From assembly GCA_910586755.1 (NCBI GenBank), contig CAJUJM010000065.1, forward strand, positions 1 to 14,718: a stretch of 14,718 nucleotides of DNA, read 5' to 3'. The notes beneath the pieces were generated by a model, which saw only the letters and a list, made by a program, of their open reading frames with translations, did no database searches and had not been told where the DNA came from. Positions 1 through 6,712 of this stretch are shown in pieces. A program made the position numbers and the translations under genes. The DNA comes from an uncultured Lachnospiraceae bacterium. Lineage in GTDB: Bacteria > Bacillota > Clostridia > Lachnospirales > Lachnospiraceae. The first letter of the stretch is position 1. The number at the start of each line of letters is the position of its first letter.

Positions 1-1005
1 GCTGTCATTGCCCAAACGGAAACAGGAGTCCTATCTTTACAAGATGGTTCTTGGAAAGTGTTCTCATATGAAATAGAAAATACTCCTTGGAAAATCAAAG
101 TGCTGCTTTCCAATAAAGAACTTTCTCAGAGTATTTTTACAATTTATTTAGTAGCGCTGTTTCTCTATCTTATCAGCATTACGGCTGCGGTGTTACTTTA
201 CCGCCGTTCATCCAGTAAAATAGTTGTTGCAGTGGAAAATATGCGAAATTTGTTTCAATTAATCCAAAGGGGAGAGCTGTCTAAGCGCTACACATACAAA
301 TCGGATACAGAACTGGATACTTTGGGAGAGGCTCTTAATGTGATGATAGAACAACTGGAAAAACAGATTGAAAAAGAATACATTATGACAATTAAACAAA
401 AGGAAAGCGAATTTGCTGCCTTACAGGCGCAGATCAATCCGCATTTTCTTTTTAACACTTTAAATAACTTTATTGCTTTAAACCAGGTGGGACAGCATCA
501 GAAATTAGAGGATTCCCTTTATATGCTGGCTGACTTAATGAGATATATCTTAAAAGCTCCTCCATATGTTTTTCTAGCTGATGAACTTAAATTTTTGAAG
601 GCATACTGTTCACTTCAGGAACTTAGATTTGATGACCGATTGAGACATGAATTCCAGATACTAGCGGATATCAGAGATATTTCAATTCCTAAATTATTAT
701 TGCAGCCTATTATAGAAAATTCAATCCTTCATGGACGCGAGCCATCTCGATTGGTTTGTACAATCCGCATTACCATTTCCAGACAAAATAGCTGTCTGAT
801 GATCTGTATTTTCGACGATGGGGTTGGCTTTCAGACTGAGACTTTGGATCTTACAGAAAGTATCGGGCTTAATAACGTAAAAAAGCGGCTTGAAATATTC
901 TCTCCACAAAGTACCTTGCACATATCCAGTACTCCTGGAAAAGGAACCCAGGTTACTTTTCAGATAAAAAATATTTTTGATGAAAAGAAGGAACAAATGA
1001 GATGA
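1..1005 (+). CDS. YesM-type sensor histidine kinase, 5'-truncated by window edge
   Basis: The reading frame is open from base 1, so the start and most of the extracellular sensor lie outside the window; 334 residues remain. Visible in order: the end of the extracellular domain, one transmembrane segment (about bases 133-205), a HAMP-like linker, a coiled coil, a His_kinase (PF06580-type) phosphoacceptor block QINPHFLFNTLNNF with the histidine codon at 442-444, then an ATPase domain with N-box LQPIIENSILHG, G1 box DDGVGF and GLNNVKKRL/TPGKGTQ. Known family role: membrane sensor that autophosphorylates and passes phosphate to a YesN-type regulator, usually controlling carbohydrate ABC transporters. 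Its stop overlaps the next start (ATGA, 1002-1005), so the pair is translationally coupled. The ligand cannot be inferred because the sensor domain is missing. A GTG at 58 is in frame but is not the real start. Confidence 0.94.
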   Translation, partial: AVIAQTETGVLSLQDGSWKVFSYEIENTPWKIKVLLSNKELSQSIFTIYLVALFLYLISITAAVLLYRRSSSKIVVAVENMRNLFQLIQRGELSKRYTYKSDTELDTLGEALNVMIEQLEKQIEKEYIMTIKQKESEFAALQAQINPHFLFNTLNNFIALNQVGQHQKLEDSLYMLADLMRYILKAPPYVFLADELKFLKAYCSLQELRFDDRLRHEFQILADIRDISIPKLLLQPIIENSILHGREPSRLVCTIRITISRQNSCLMICIFDDGVGFQTETLDLTESIGLNNVKKRLEIFSPQSTLHISSTPGKGTQVTFQIKNIFDEKKEQMR

Positions 1006-2381
1006 AGATTATTATTGCTGACGATGAAAAATTAATACGGCAATCAATACGTTTCCACCTTTTGAGTTTGGGCTTTAAGGAGGAAGAGATTGATGAAGCA
1101 GCTAATGGGCAAATATTGGTACAACAGCTTAAAAAAGGTAATTATGATATTGCTCTCGTGGATGTAAAAATGCCTATTCTCAATGGAATTGAAGCGATTC
1201 GCCAGGGGAAGCCTTTTGCAAAAAATACCTTATTTTATATTTTATCCGGATTTGATGAATTTAAATTTGCTCAGGAAGCGATTCGTATTGGTATTAAAGA
1301 CTATCTTTTAAAACCAATCCGGAAAAACGATTTAGAGCAGATTGTAGAAACCGCTATCATTACAATAGAACAAAAAAGGTCGGAATTCTGCAGTAAATTG
1401 AAAGTATTAATTAGCGAGATTTTGGAAGAGCCAGGAAAAGAGGTGGTCTTTCCGATTAATGGACAGGCTCTTTTTGTTACCAATGATAATATAAATGAAG
1501 AATCAATTTTGACTCACCAGTTATTTGAACTTACGAAAAACATGTTTTTTATCCAACAAAAAGTAAGTAAGAAGGATATTACGATCCTTTTTTTGTTCCC
1601 CAACTCGGGCTGGCAGAAAGAAAATCAACAAGTGGTTAAGTCCTTAGTAAAACATTTGTTAAGATTTTCCACAGTATATGAGAGCTGCTTATTTTCTGAC
1701 AGCCAGACATTTTATAAAGAATACAACAGGATTTTATGCTTGTCGTCCCAACGGATATTAACCGGTATTCGAAAATTTTACAAAAAGGGAATCTTGTCCT
1801 TAAATTTATCTCCTGATATGCAAAAGATAGCTGAAACAGGAGTAAAAATGATGAATAGCTATCGCAATAAAAACTATTCTGAATTTGTCACATATAGTAA
1901 GGCGCTTGTATCTATGGAACAGCAGCTAAATGAAAATAATTTTTATAAAGAGCACTTTTATGATTCTATTAAATTGTTCTTTGGAATAAGAGAAGATAGC
2001 TTTTGCCTGAAAACACAATTAGAAGAGATGGGCAAAAAGCTTCTGATTCCCAAAAGAAGCCGGGAAACCATAGCGGAAAAAGCAGTTGCCTATATTAAGA
2101 GCCATTATCAGGAAGATTTAAGCATTAATTCCATGGCTAATTTGTATTCTATTACACCCAATTATTTTTCCAGTATTTTCCATAAGGCGACGGGGAAAAC
2201 ATTTATTCAATATTTAACAGAAGTCCGAATCCAGGAAGGAAAACGACTGATTTTGGAAACAAATTTAACGGTTAATGAGATTACAGAAAAGATAGGATAC
2301 TATAGTACCAGCTATTTTATTAAACATTTCGTACAAATTGAGGGAATTACGCCAGCCGAATATCGGAATCAGAATATATGA
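1002..2381 (+). CDS. YesN-type response regulator with AraC DNA-binding domain
   Basis: The 459-aa protein starts with a receiver domain (about residues 1-120). It has the acidic pair D7/D8, phosphoacceptor D54 in LVDVKMP, S82 in LSGFDEF and K104 in LLKPI. A middle region (about 125-350) has no motif I recognise, which is typical of YesN proteins. The C-terminus (about 355-456) is an AraC/XylS double helix-turn-helix, with a first helix pair around INSMANLYSITPNYFSSIF and the second around VNEITEKIGYYSTSYFIKHF, ending in the family signature GITPAEYR. Expected role: cytoplasmic transcription activator phosphorylated by the upstream kinase, with which it overlaps by 4 nt. Targets in this family are usually adjacent sugar-uptake genes, which would lie upstream of this window. 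A strong terminator follows at 2426-2457. Confidence 0.95.
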   Translation: MKIIIADDEKLIRQSIRFHLLSLGFKEEEIDEAANGQILVQQLKKGNYDIALVDVKMPILNGIEAIRQGKPFAKNTLFYILSGFDEFKFAQEAIRIGIKDYLLKPIRKNDLEQIVETAIITIEQKRSEFCSKLKVLISEILEEPGKEVVFPINGQALFVTNDNINEESILTHQLFELTKNMFFIQQKVSKKDITILFLFPNSGWQKENQQVVKSLVKHLLRFSTVYESCLFSDSQTFYKEYNRILCLSSQRILTGIRKFYKKGILSLNLSPDMQKIAETGVKMMNSYRNKNYSEFVTYSKALVSMEQQLNENNFYKEHFYDSIKLFFGIREDSFCLKTQLEEMGKKLLIPKRSRETIAEKAVAYIKSHYQEDLSINSMANLYSITPNYFSSIFHKATGKTFIQYLTEVRIQEGKRLILETNLTVNEITEKIGYYSTSYFIKHFVQIEGITPAEYRNQNI

Positions 2382-2425
2382 AAAGTTTTTCGGCATAAGA
2401 CACGTTTTGCCGGGTACTCTATAAA

Positions 2426-2457
2426 AAGAAGGGGGTGTCGCATGAAGCCCCCTTCTT
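2426..2457. terminator. Bidirectional intrinsic terminator between the response regulator and nagB
   Basis: A perfect 10-bp stem, AAGAAGGGGG (2426-2435) with CCCCCTTCTT (2448-2457), encloses a 12-nt loop. On the + strand it is followed by AATATTTTT (2458-2466). On the - strand the stem is followed by TTTTTAT (complement of 2421-2427), so it can end transcription from both the two-component operon and convergent nagB. Confidence 0.9.
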
Positions 2458-2471
2458 AATATTTTTCGTAT

Positions 2472-3197
2472 TTAGAACTTAGACATAGCAGCCTCATCCG
2501 CAATAAGAATTACATCCGGATGGAACTGAAGCAGAGAAGCCGGAACCTGAGGAGTAACCGGTCCGTTTACTACCTGGTACAGAATATCAGCCTTGTCTGC
2601 TCCGGAAACCAGAATTAAAATCTTCTTTGCCCGCATAATAGTGCCGCAGCCCATGGTATAAGCCTGACGGGGAACATCGTCAGCAGAAGCAAAGAAGCGC
2701 TTATTTGCTTCAATGGTCATTTCGGTTAAATCTACACAGTGAGTAATCTTGTCAAAATGATCGCAGGGTTCATTAAAGCCCATATGTCCGTCATGTCCCA
2801 GGCCTAAAAGCTGTAAATCCACACCGCCTAATGACTTAATCACTTCCTCATAGCGGGCGCACTCAGCATCCGGATCATTGCTGGTGCCATCCGGAATATT
2901 GGTGTTGGCAGGATCGATATTAACGTGCTGGAACAAGTGGTTGTTCATAAAATAATAGTAGCTTTGATCATTATCCTTAGTCAGACCGCGATATTCATCC
3001 AGGTTTGCGGATTTAATCTGAGAAAAATCCAAATCGCCGGCCTTGTAAGCAGCAACCAGATACTTATAGGTGCCGATGGGGGTGGAGCCGGTGGCAAGAC
3101 CAAGAACACTGTCTGGCTTAGAGATAATCTGGGAAGCAATCACAGCGGCAGCCTTACGGCTCATTTCTTCGTAATCCTTCACTTTGTAAATCTTCAT
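2472..3197 (-). CDS. nagB: Glucosamine-6-phosphate deaminase
   Basis: Converts glucosamine-6-phosphate to fructose-6-phosphate and ammonia in the cytoplasm, feeding amino sugars (GlcNAc, GlcN) into glycolysis. The 241-aa protein carries the phosphate-binding loop GLATGSTPIGTY (residues 33-44), NLDEYRGL with D67 (equivalent to Asp72 of E. coli), and the active-site block LGLGHDGHMGFNEP with D136, H138 and E143 (equivalent to Asp141/His143/Glu148). The length matches the short monofunctional Gram-positive NagB. E. coli NagB (266 aa) has a longer C-terminus involved in allosteric control, so allosteric activation by GlcNAc6P is doubtful here. A GGAGG ribosome binding site (complement of 3207-3211) sits 9 nt before the ATG. 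nagA is not in the window. The gene appears monocistronic, with its own promoter (3243-3271) and the shared terminator. Confidence 0.97.
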   Translation of the reverse strand: MKIYKVKDYEEMSRKAAAVIASQIISKPDSVLGLATGSTPIGTYKYLVAAYKAGDLDFSQIKSANLDEYRGLTKDNDQSYYYFMNNHLFQHVNIDPANTNIPDGTSNDPDAECARYEEVIKSLGGVDLQLLGLGHDGHMGFNEPCDHFDKITHCVDLTEMTIEANKRFFASADDVPRQAYTMGCGTIMRAKKILILVSGADKADILYQVVNGPVTPQVPASLLQFHPDVILIADEAAMSKF

Positions 3198-3242
3198 TTT
3201 AAGAAACCTCCGTTTTCTAAAAAATGTGAAATCTTCTCTTAT

Positions 3243-3271
3243 AGAATATCATTTTCATGACATAGTTTCAA
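3243..3271 (-). promoter_or_regulatory. Promoter of nagB (extended -10)
   Basis: On the minus strand, TTGAAA (complement of 3266-3271) is followed after 17 nt by TATTCT (complement of 3243-3248). A TG one base upstream of the -10 gives the extended -10 form. The expected start is near 3236, leaving a leader of about 40 nt. This is a consensus match only. Confidence 0.7.
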
Positions 3272-3307
3272 TGGGTATTTGCATAAATATAGACTAGAGG
3301 TGATTGT

Positions 3308-4606
3308 ATGTCTAATTATAGAAGACTCATTTCATATATTTATGAATATGAAGGTAAAACAAAGGGAAGAAATGTGGGTTTTGCAAAGCTGGAAGCACGG
3401 AGCGGACAATGCAAAATCAGTGTTAATGTGAAAAAAATCTTTACTAACGGGGATGCAGGGATCTATCTGCTATCCTCTATTGGAGAGATACCACTGGGAA
3501 AATTATTTTTAAGAGGGGGAACCGGGGAGTTCCGTACTGCTGTGCAGGTGGAAAATGTAGAAGGCAGCGGCTGTGAGATGGACAAATGCTATGGCCTTGA
3601 AATCCACGAACCGGAAGATAACTGGCGCACATATCGGACTATTTGGGAAGATGAGGTGGCCTATGCAGCGGAAATTGAGCTGACCAAAGCGGCGCCGGAA
3701 AAAGAAAATAATATTATGGAAACCGCCGGAAAAGTAGTAGCAGAGATAGAACAGGAGCTCGCCATGGAAGAAGGCGCGCCGGTTATTGTGGCAGAAAAAG
3801 AAAGCAAAGGAGAACCGCCGGCAGAGACAGAAATTGCTTTGGAAGAAAATAAGAATCAAAAGCCAACTTTGCCGGAAGCTTCAATAGAATTGGAAACAGA
3901 GGAAGAAGAAAAGGTATATTTAGTAGATGGGACAGAATCCGAGCAGGCAGAGCCGGAGACCGTAAAACCAGCAGCAATTCCACCAACAGCTCAAACCGTA
4001 TCCACTCAGGAAAACGGCTGGAGCGGAATTGGAATTATGCCGCAAGCAGCTATTCAACAGCCTGCAAGCCAGCCGGCCGCCGGGCAGCCGCCGGTTACAG
4101 CAGCCCAGCCCCATCCGATTCCCCAAGCCGGAACGCCGGGAGAGCTGGAACAGATTCCTTTAACCGATGAACCGGCAGAAAGTCCTGCTCAGATATGGGA
4201 TTGTTTTGAAAAAGCTTACCCAAAGATTCAGGCCTTTGACAGTGAACACGGCTGTGTTATCCTGGCAATAAAACCTCAGGATATAGGCCTTCTGCCGAGA
4301 GAGGTGTGGATTCATGGAAACAACAGCTTTTTGCTTCATGGCTACTATAATTACCGCTATTTAATCCTGGCCCGCCTGGAGAATCCCAGGGGGAATCCAA
4401 GATTCCTTTTAGGCGTTCCGGGCCATTACTACAGCAATGAAAAATACATGGCCACTATGTTCGGATTTCCTCACTTTGTCCTGTCCAAAAAGCAGCCATC
4501 CGGGGACGGCCGCTTTGGTTACTGGTATACAGACATACAATTGGGAAATGCATGGGATGCAGAACTATCTGCAGGCCAGGGGCAAAGTACAACCATTCTT
4601 TCATAA
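3308..4606 (+). CDS. Uncharacterised two-domain protein with Glu/Pro-rich linker
   Basis: I do not recognise a characterised family for this 432-aa protein. There is no signal peptide and no transmembrane segment, so it is probably cytoplasmic. Residues 1-115 look like a compact beta-rich domain (short alternating strands, many Gly, four Cys at 35, 89, 94 and none clustered as a clear metal site apart from C89/C94). Residues about 116-292 are low complexity: first Glu/Ala-rich and strongly acidic, then Pro/Gln/Ala-rich, hence probably disordered. Residues about 295-415 form a second aromatic-rich domain (for example WDCFEKAYPKIQAF, EVWIHGNNSFLLHGYYNYR, RFGYWYTDIQLG). The ATG at 3308 is preceded by AGAGGTGA (3295-3302). 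The frame ends tail-to-tail with the minus-strand activase (6-nt overlap). The C-terminal domain resembles uncharacterised domains seen in Lachnospiraceae proteins, but I cannot name one with certainty. Function unknown. Confidence 0.87.
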   Translation: MSNYRRLISYIYEYEGKTKGRNVGFAKLEARSGQCKISVNVKKIFTNGDAGIYLLSSIGEIPLGKLFLRGGTGEFRTAVQVENVEGSGCEMDKCYGLEIHEPEDNWRTYRTIWEDEVAYAAEIELTKAAPEKENNIMETAGKVVAEIEQELAMEEGAPVIVAEKESKGEPPAETEIALEENKNQKPTLPEASIELETEEEEKVYLVDGTESEQAEPETVKPAAIPPTAQTVSTQENGWSGIGIMPQAAIQQPASQPAAGQPPVTAAQPHPIPQAGTPGELEQIPLTDEPAESPAQIWDCFEKAYPKIQAFDSEHGCVILAIKPQDIGLLPREVWIHGNNSFLLHGYYNYRYLILARLENPRGNPRFLLGVPGHYYSNEKYMATMFGFPHFVLSKKQPSGDGRFGYWYTDIQLGNAWDAELSAGQGQSTTILS

Positions 4607-5296
4607 ATCGACCCCACGGATAGACACGCTGCCTGCAAACGGTTTTACCACATCCGCAAACTCCTGCAGTTCACTAAGAGAAAATCCTGTAAAACCAGGC
4701 TGAAGGACGTATTCGGATTCTTTAAAATTCTGCAGGAAATATTGTGGGCAGCCCTCTATCCAAGGACCAATTTGTTGGAAATCCGTTTTGGTATGAAGTC
4801 CCTTTACAACGGTAGTACGAAATTCAAAAGGAACCTTACCGGAAAGTAAAAAGTCTATACTTTCCTTAATTGGCGTCAGATCCATCCGGGAAAGTCCGGA
4901 CACTGCGCTGTAATGATCTGGCCCGGCCTTTATATCCATAGCCACATAATCCAACAGTCCGCCGGCAGCCATCTGCTTTAATATATCCGGCCGGTAACCG
5001 TTAGTATCCAGCTTTACTAACAGCCCGATATCTTTTACCTTTCGGACAAAATCTGCCAAGTCTGCCTGTAAAGTAGGTTCTCCGCCTGTAATACAGATCC
5101 CCTCCAGAATCCCAGCTCGTTTTTTTAGGAAAGACAGCACTTCCTGGTCTGTATAGTCAGATTCTGCGTCAGCAGTAATGATCTCCGCGTTCTGACAGAA
5201 GGGACATCGGAAGTTGCATCCGCCAGTAAAAACGGTAGCCGCTACATGGCCGGGAAAGTCTAATAATGTCGTTTTTTGTAATCCACAAATTTTCAT
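4601..5296 (-). CDS. Radical-SAM glycyl-radical-enzyme activase (anaerobic NTP reductase activating type)
   Basis: The 231-aa protein begins MKICGLQKTTLLDFPG, typical of the short 'anaerobic ribonucleoside-triphosphate reductase activating protein' group. It has the radical-SAM [4Fe-4S] motif CNFRCPFC (C27, C31, C34), the SAM-binding GGEPTL (71-76), and downstream LDTNG and VAMDIKAG. Known family role: reductive cleavage of S-adenosylmethionine to install a glycyl radical on a partner enzyme such as NrdD or PflB; the true partner is not in the window. The start was set at 5296 although the frame stays open to 5413, because the extra 39 residues match nothing and would overlap the tadA start and both promoters. 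The ribosome binding site is weak (GGAAGA about 15 nt upstream). The stop overlaps the convergent gene's last codons, with no terminator between them. Confidence 0.9.
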   Translation of the reverse strand: MKICGLQKTTLLDFPGHVAATVFTGGCNFRCPFCQNAEIITADAESDYTDQEVLSFLKKRAGILEGICITGGEPTLQADLADFVRKVKDIGLLVKLDTNGYRPDILKQMAAGGLLDYVAMDIKAGPDHYSAVSGLSRMDLTPIKESIDFLLSGKVPFEFRTTVVKGLHTKTDFQQIGPWIEGCPQYFLQNFKESEYVLQPGFTGFSLSELQEFADVVKPFAGSVSIRGVDL

Positions 5297-5304
5297 AATT
5301 TTAA

Positions 5305-5333
5305 TTCCAATCTTCCATGTTTCGTAGTATAAT
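5305..5333 (+). promoter_or_regulatory. Candidate promoter of tadA-IIB
   Basis: A perfect -10 TATAAT lies at 5328-5333. The sequence 17 nt upstream, TTCCAA (5305-5310), is only a weak -35. The predicted start is near 5340, about 70 nt before the tadA ATG. The leader contains CCCGTTTTCGGG (5372-5383), a possible small hairpin. Confidence 0.5.
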
Positions 5334-5358
5334 AAAAGGAGTTTATCCCCTGAGGGTA

Positions 5359-5387
5359 AGTATAGCATATCCCCGTTTTCGGGTCTA
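5359..5387 (-). promoter_or_regulatory. Candidate promoter of the radical-SAM activase (extended -10)
   Basis: On the minus strand, TAGACC (complement of 5382-5387) is followed by 17 nt and TGC-TATACT (-10 is the complement of 5359-5364; the TG gives an extended -10). The predicted start, near 5352, gives a leader of about 55 nt. It faces the tadA promoter. Confidence 0.5.
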
Positions 5388-5411
5388 GCAAAAATAAGCA
5401 GGAGATATTTC

Positions 5412-5882
5412 ATGACCCAAGATGAAAAATATATGAAACAGGCTATCCGTCAGGCAAAAAAGGCGGAAGCATTAGGCGAAGTTCCGATTGGCTGTGTGAT
5501 TGAACATCAGGGAAAGATTATTGCCAGAGGTTATAACCGCCGTATGACCGATCACAGTGCCTTAGCCCATGCAGAGATTATTGCGATAAAAAAGGCTTGC
5601 AAGAAAATAGGAGACTGGAGGCTGGAGGAATGTACTTTATATGTAACCCTGGAGCCATGTCCTATGTGTGCCGGCGCTATTATCCAGGCACGGATCCCCA
5701 GGGTGGTTATGGGATGCATGAATCCCAAAGCAGGCTGTGCCGGTTCTGTTCTGGACATGCTCCATCAGGATGGTTTTAATCATCAGGCCCATTCTGAAAA
5801 AGGTGTGTTGGGCGAAGAATGTTCATTAATGATGAAGAGCTTTTTTAAAAACCTTCGGGAGAAAAAGCAAAGTAATATATAA
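5412..5882 (+). CDS. tadA: tRNA-specific adenosine deaminase
   Basis: TadA deaminates A34 to inosine in the wobble position of tRNA-Arg(ACG), letting one tRNA read CGU, CGC and CGA. The 156-aa protein has the full cytidine/deoxycytidylate-deaminase-type zinc site: HAE (H53, E55 as proton shuttle) and PCPMC (C83, C86), plus N42 in the substrate pocket (RGYN). Length and the opening MTQDEKYMKQAIRQAKKA are typical. GGAGA at 5401-5405 is a good ribosome binding site for the ATG at 5412. The gene lies directly upstream of the SRP RNA and dnaX region, as in B. subtilis where the orthologue (yaaJ) precedes scr and dnaX. It probably shares a transcript with the IIB gene 37 nt downstream. Confidence 0.97.
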   Translation: MTQDEKYMKQAIRQAKKAEALGEVPIGCVIEHQGKIIARGYNRRMTDHSALAHAEIIAIKKACKKIGDWRLEECTLYVTLEPCPMCAGAIIQARIPRVVMGCMNPKAGCAGSVLDMLHQDGFNHQAHSEKGVLGEECSLMMKSFFKNLREKKQSNI

Positions 5883-5919
5883 AAAATATTGGGGTTATCA
5901 TGTAAAGGAGGAGAAGGAC

Positions 5920-6234
5920 ATGAAAAAAATTTTGTTGGTTTGTAGTGCAGGAATATCTACCAGTATATTGGTATCCAAGATGAAAAGGGCGGCTCAGGAC
6001 CAGGGAATCGACGTATCTATCCAGGTAAAATCTATAACAGGCGTCAGAGATGTAATTCAGGATATGGACATTGTGCTGCTGGCTCCCCAGATTGGCTATG
6101 AACAGAAAAAGCTGCAGGAACTGGCGGGGGATATTCCTGTGGAAAAGGTTGATGTAAGAGATTTTGGCATATTGAATGGAGAAGGGGTTTTAAGAGAAGC
6201 CATGAAGGTATTGGAAAATGGCACGGAATCTTGA
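5920..6234 (+). CDS. Stand-alone PTS IIB protein, lactose/cellobiose family
   Basis: The 104-aa protein has the usual length of a free-standing IIB of the lactose/cellobiose (chitobiose) family. The N-terminus MKKILLVCSAGISTSILV holds phospho-acceptor Cys8 followed by the Ser/Gly/Thr phosphate-binding loop, and the rest follows the alpha/beta fold (DIVLLAPQIGYE in the middle). Family role: receives phosphate from IIA and passes it to the sugar bound in membrane IIC. No IIA or IIC is present in the window, so it must work with components elsewhere or be regulatory. A strong ribosome binding site AGGAGG at 5906-5911 precedes the ATG. Its stop codon (6232-6234) lies inside the -35 hexamer of the SRP RNA promoter. 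It is probably cotranscribed with tadA; I see no terminator between them. Confidence 0.9.
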   Translation: MKKILLVCSAGISTSILVSKMKRAAQDQGIDVSIQVKSITGVRDVIQDMDIVLLAPQIGYEQKKLQELAGDIPVEKVDVRDFGILNGEGVLREAMKVLENGTES

Positions 6235-6259
6235 CATTTTTTCATTCACCATGTATACT
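6231..6259 (+). promoter_or_regulatory. Strong promoter of the SRP RNA
   Basis: A perfect -35 TTGACA (6231-6236), a 17-nt spacer and TATACT (6254-6259) predict a start near 6265-6266. The -35 overlaps the IIB stop codon. A near-consensus element suits an abundant stable RNA. Confidence 0.88.
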
Positions 6260-6292
6260 TAACTAGCTATCCCAATATAAACAAGTCACAAA

Positions 6293-6562
6293 GCTTCCAC
6301 GCAGCCGGGGAGATAGCGGTGCCCTGTACCTGCAATCCGCTCTAGCAGGGGTGATACCTTGCCTCGGACATTATTCTGCAGAGCTGCCTTTGGTAAGTGG
6401 CGTTGATGTCTGGGTCTTGTGCAACAGGAATCTGTGAACCGTGTCAGGGCAGGAATGCAGCAGCACTAAGCAGAACCTTCTGTGTGCCACAAGGCAGCCT
6501 GGGCTGAGTTAACTGCCTGAGTAACGTCTGTGGTTAATGTACAAAGCAAGGTGCGTGGATTT
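6293..6562 (+). ncRNA. ffs: Signal recognition particle RNA, large Bacillus/Clostridium type with Alu domain
   Basis: This is the RNA scaffold of the SRP, which binds Ffh and targets signal-sequence-bearing ribosomes to the membrane. It aligns by eye with B. subtilis scRNA (about 271 nt): Alu-domain core GGTGCCCTGTACCTGCAATC (6319-6338) and AGCAGGG, then GTAAGTGG, TGAACC, and the 3' segment GCCTGGGCTGAGTTAACTGC. The Ffh-binding helix 8 is at about 6431-6475, with GTCAGG, a GGAA tetraloop (6452-6455) closed by GCA/TGC, and AGCAGC. The ends pair: TCCACGCA (6296-6303) with TGCGTGGA (6552-6559). The mature ends given are estimates from this pairing. Transcription from about 6266 to the terminator at 6634 would give a precursor of about 370 nt; in B. 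subtilis a comparable precursor is trimmed by RNase III, and the same is inferred here. Confidence 0.97.
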
Positions 6563-6579
6563 AAATATTTATGCCGAAA

Positions 6580-6634
6580 ATAAGCTGTATCAGGATGCCA
6601 GGATTTTCTGGACCGGTACAGCTTATCTTTTTTT
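6580..6634 (+). terminator. Intrinsic terminator of the SRP RNA transcript
   Basis: Outer stem ATAAGCTGTA (6580-6589) pairs perfectly with TACAGCTTAT (6617-6626). An inner hairpin CCAG/CTGG (6598-6601 with 6608-6611) extends it, and C plus seven T follow (6628-6634). It separates the SRP RNA from the pfk operon. Confidence 0.93.
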
Positions 6635-6653
6635 GCTTGCTCATGCCTGTTGT

Positions 6654-6682
6654 TTGCTGTATAATTACAAAATGGGTATACT
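6654..6682 (+). promoter_or_regulatory. Candidate promoter of the pfk-dnaX operon
   Basis: TTGCTG (6654-6659), 17 nt, then TATACT (6677-6682) places a start near 6689. A second -10-like TATAAT (6660-6665) lies within the spacer but has no good -35. The promoter must lie here because a strong terminator ends at 6634 and the gene starts at 6713. Confidence 0.5.
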
Positions 6683-6712
6683 ATAACCATCTTATGAAAG
6701 AGAGGCGTTATT

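Noticed and set aside
3198..3307. Riboswitch or operator between nagB and the 432-aa gene
   Set aside because: Beyond the nagB promoter and two ribosome binding sites I saw no conserved riboswitch core or clear inverted repeat.
4437..4703. 88-codon open frame overlapping the 3' ends of the unknown gene and activase
   Set aside because: It is out of frame with a well-supported gene, has no good ribosome binding site, and the peptide is featureless.
5297..5413. N-terminal extension of the activase to a start at 5413
   Set aside because: The extra 39 residues do not match the family, and the region holds both divergent promoters and the tadA ribosome binding site.
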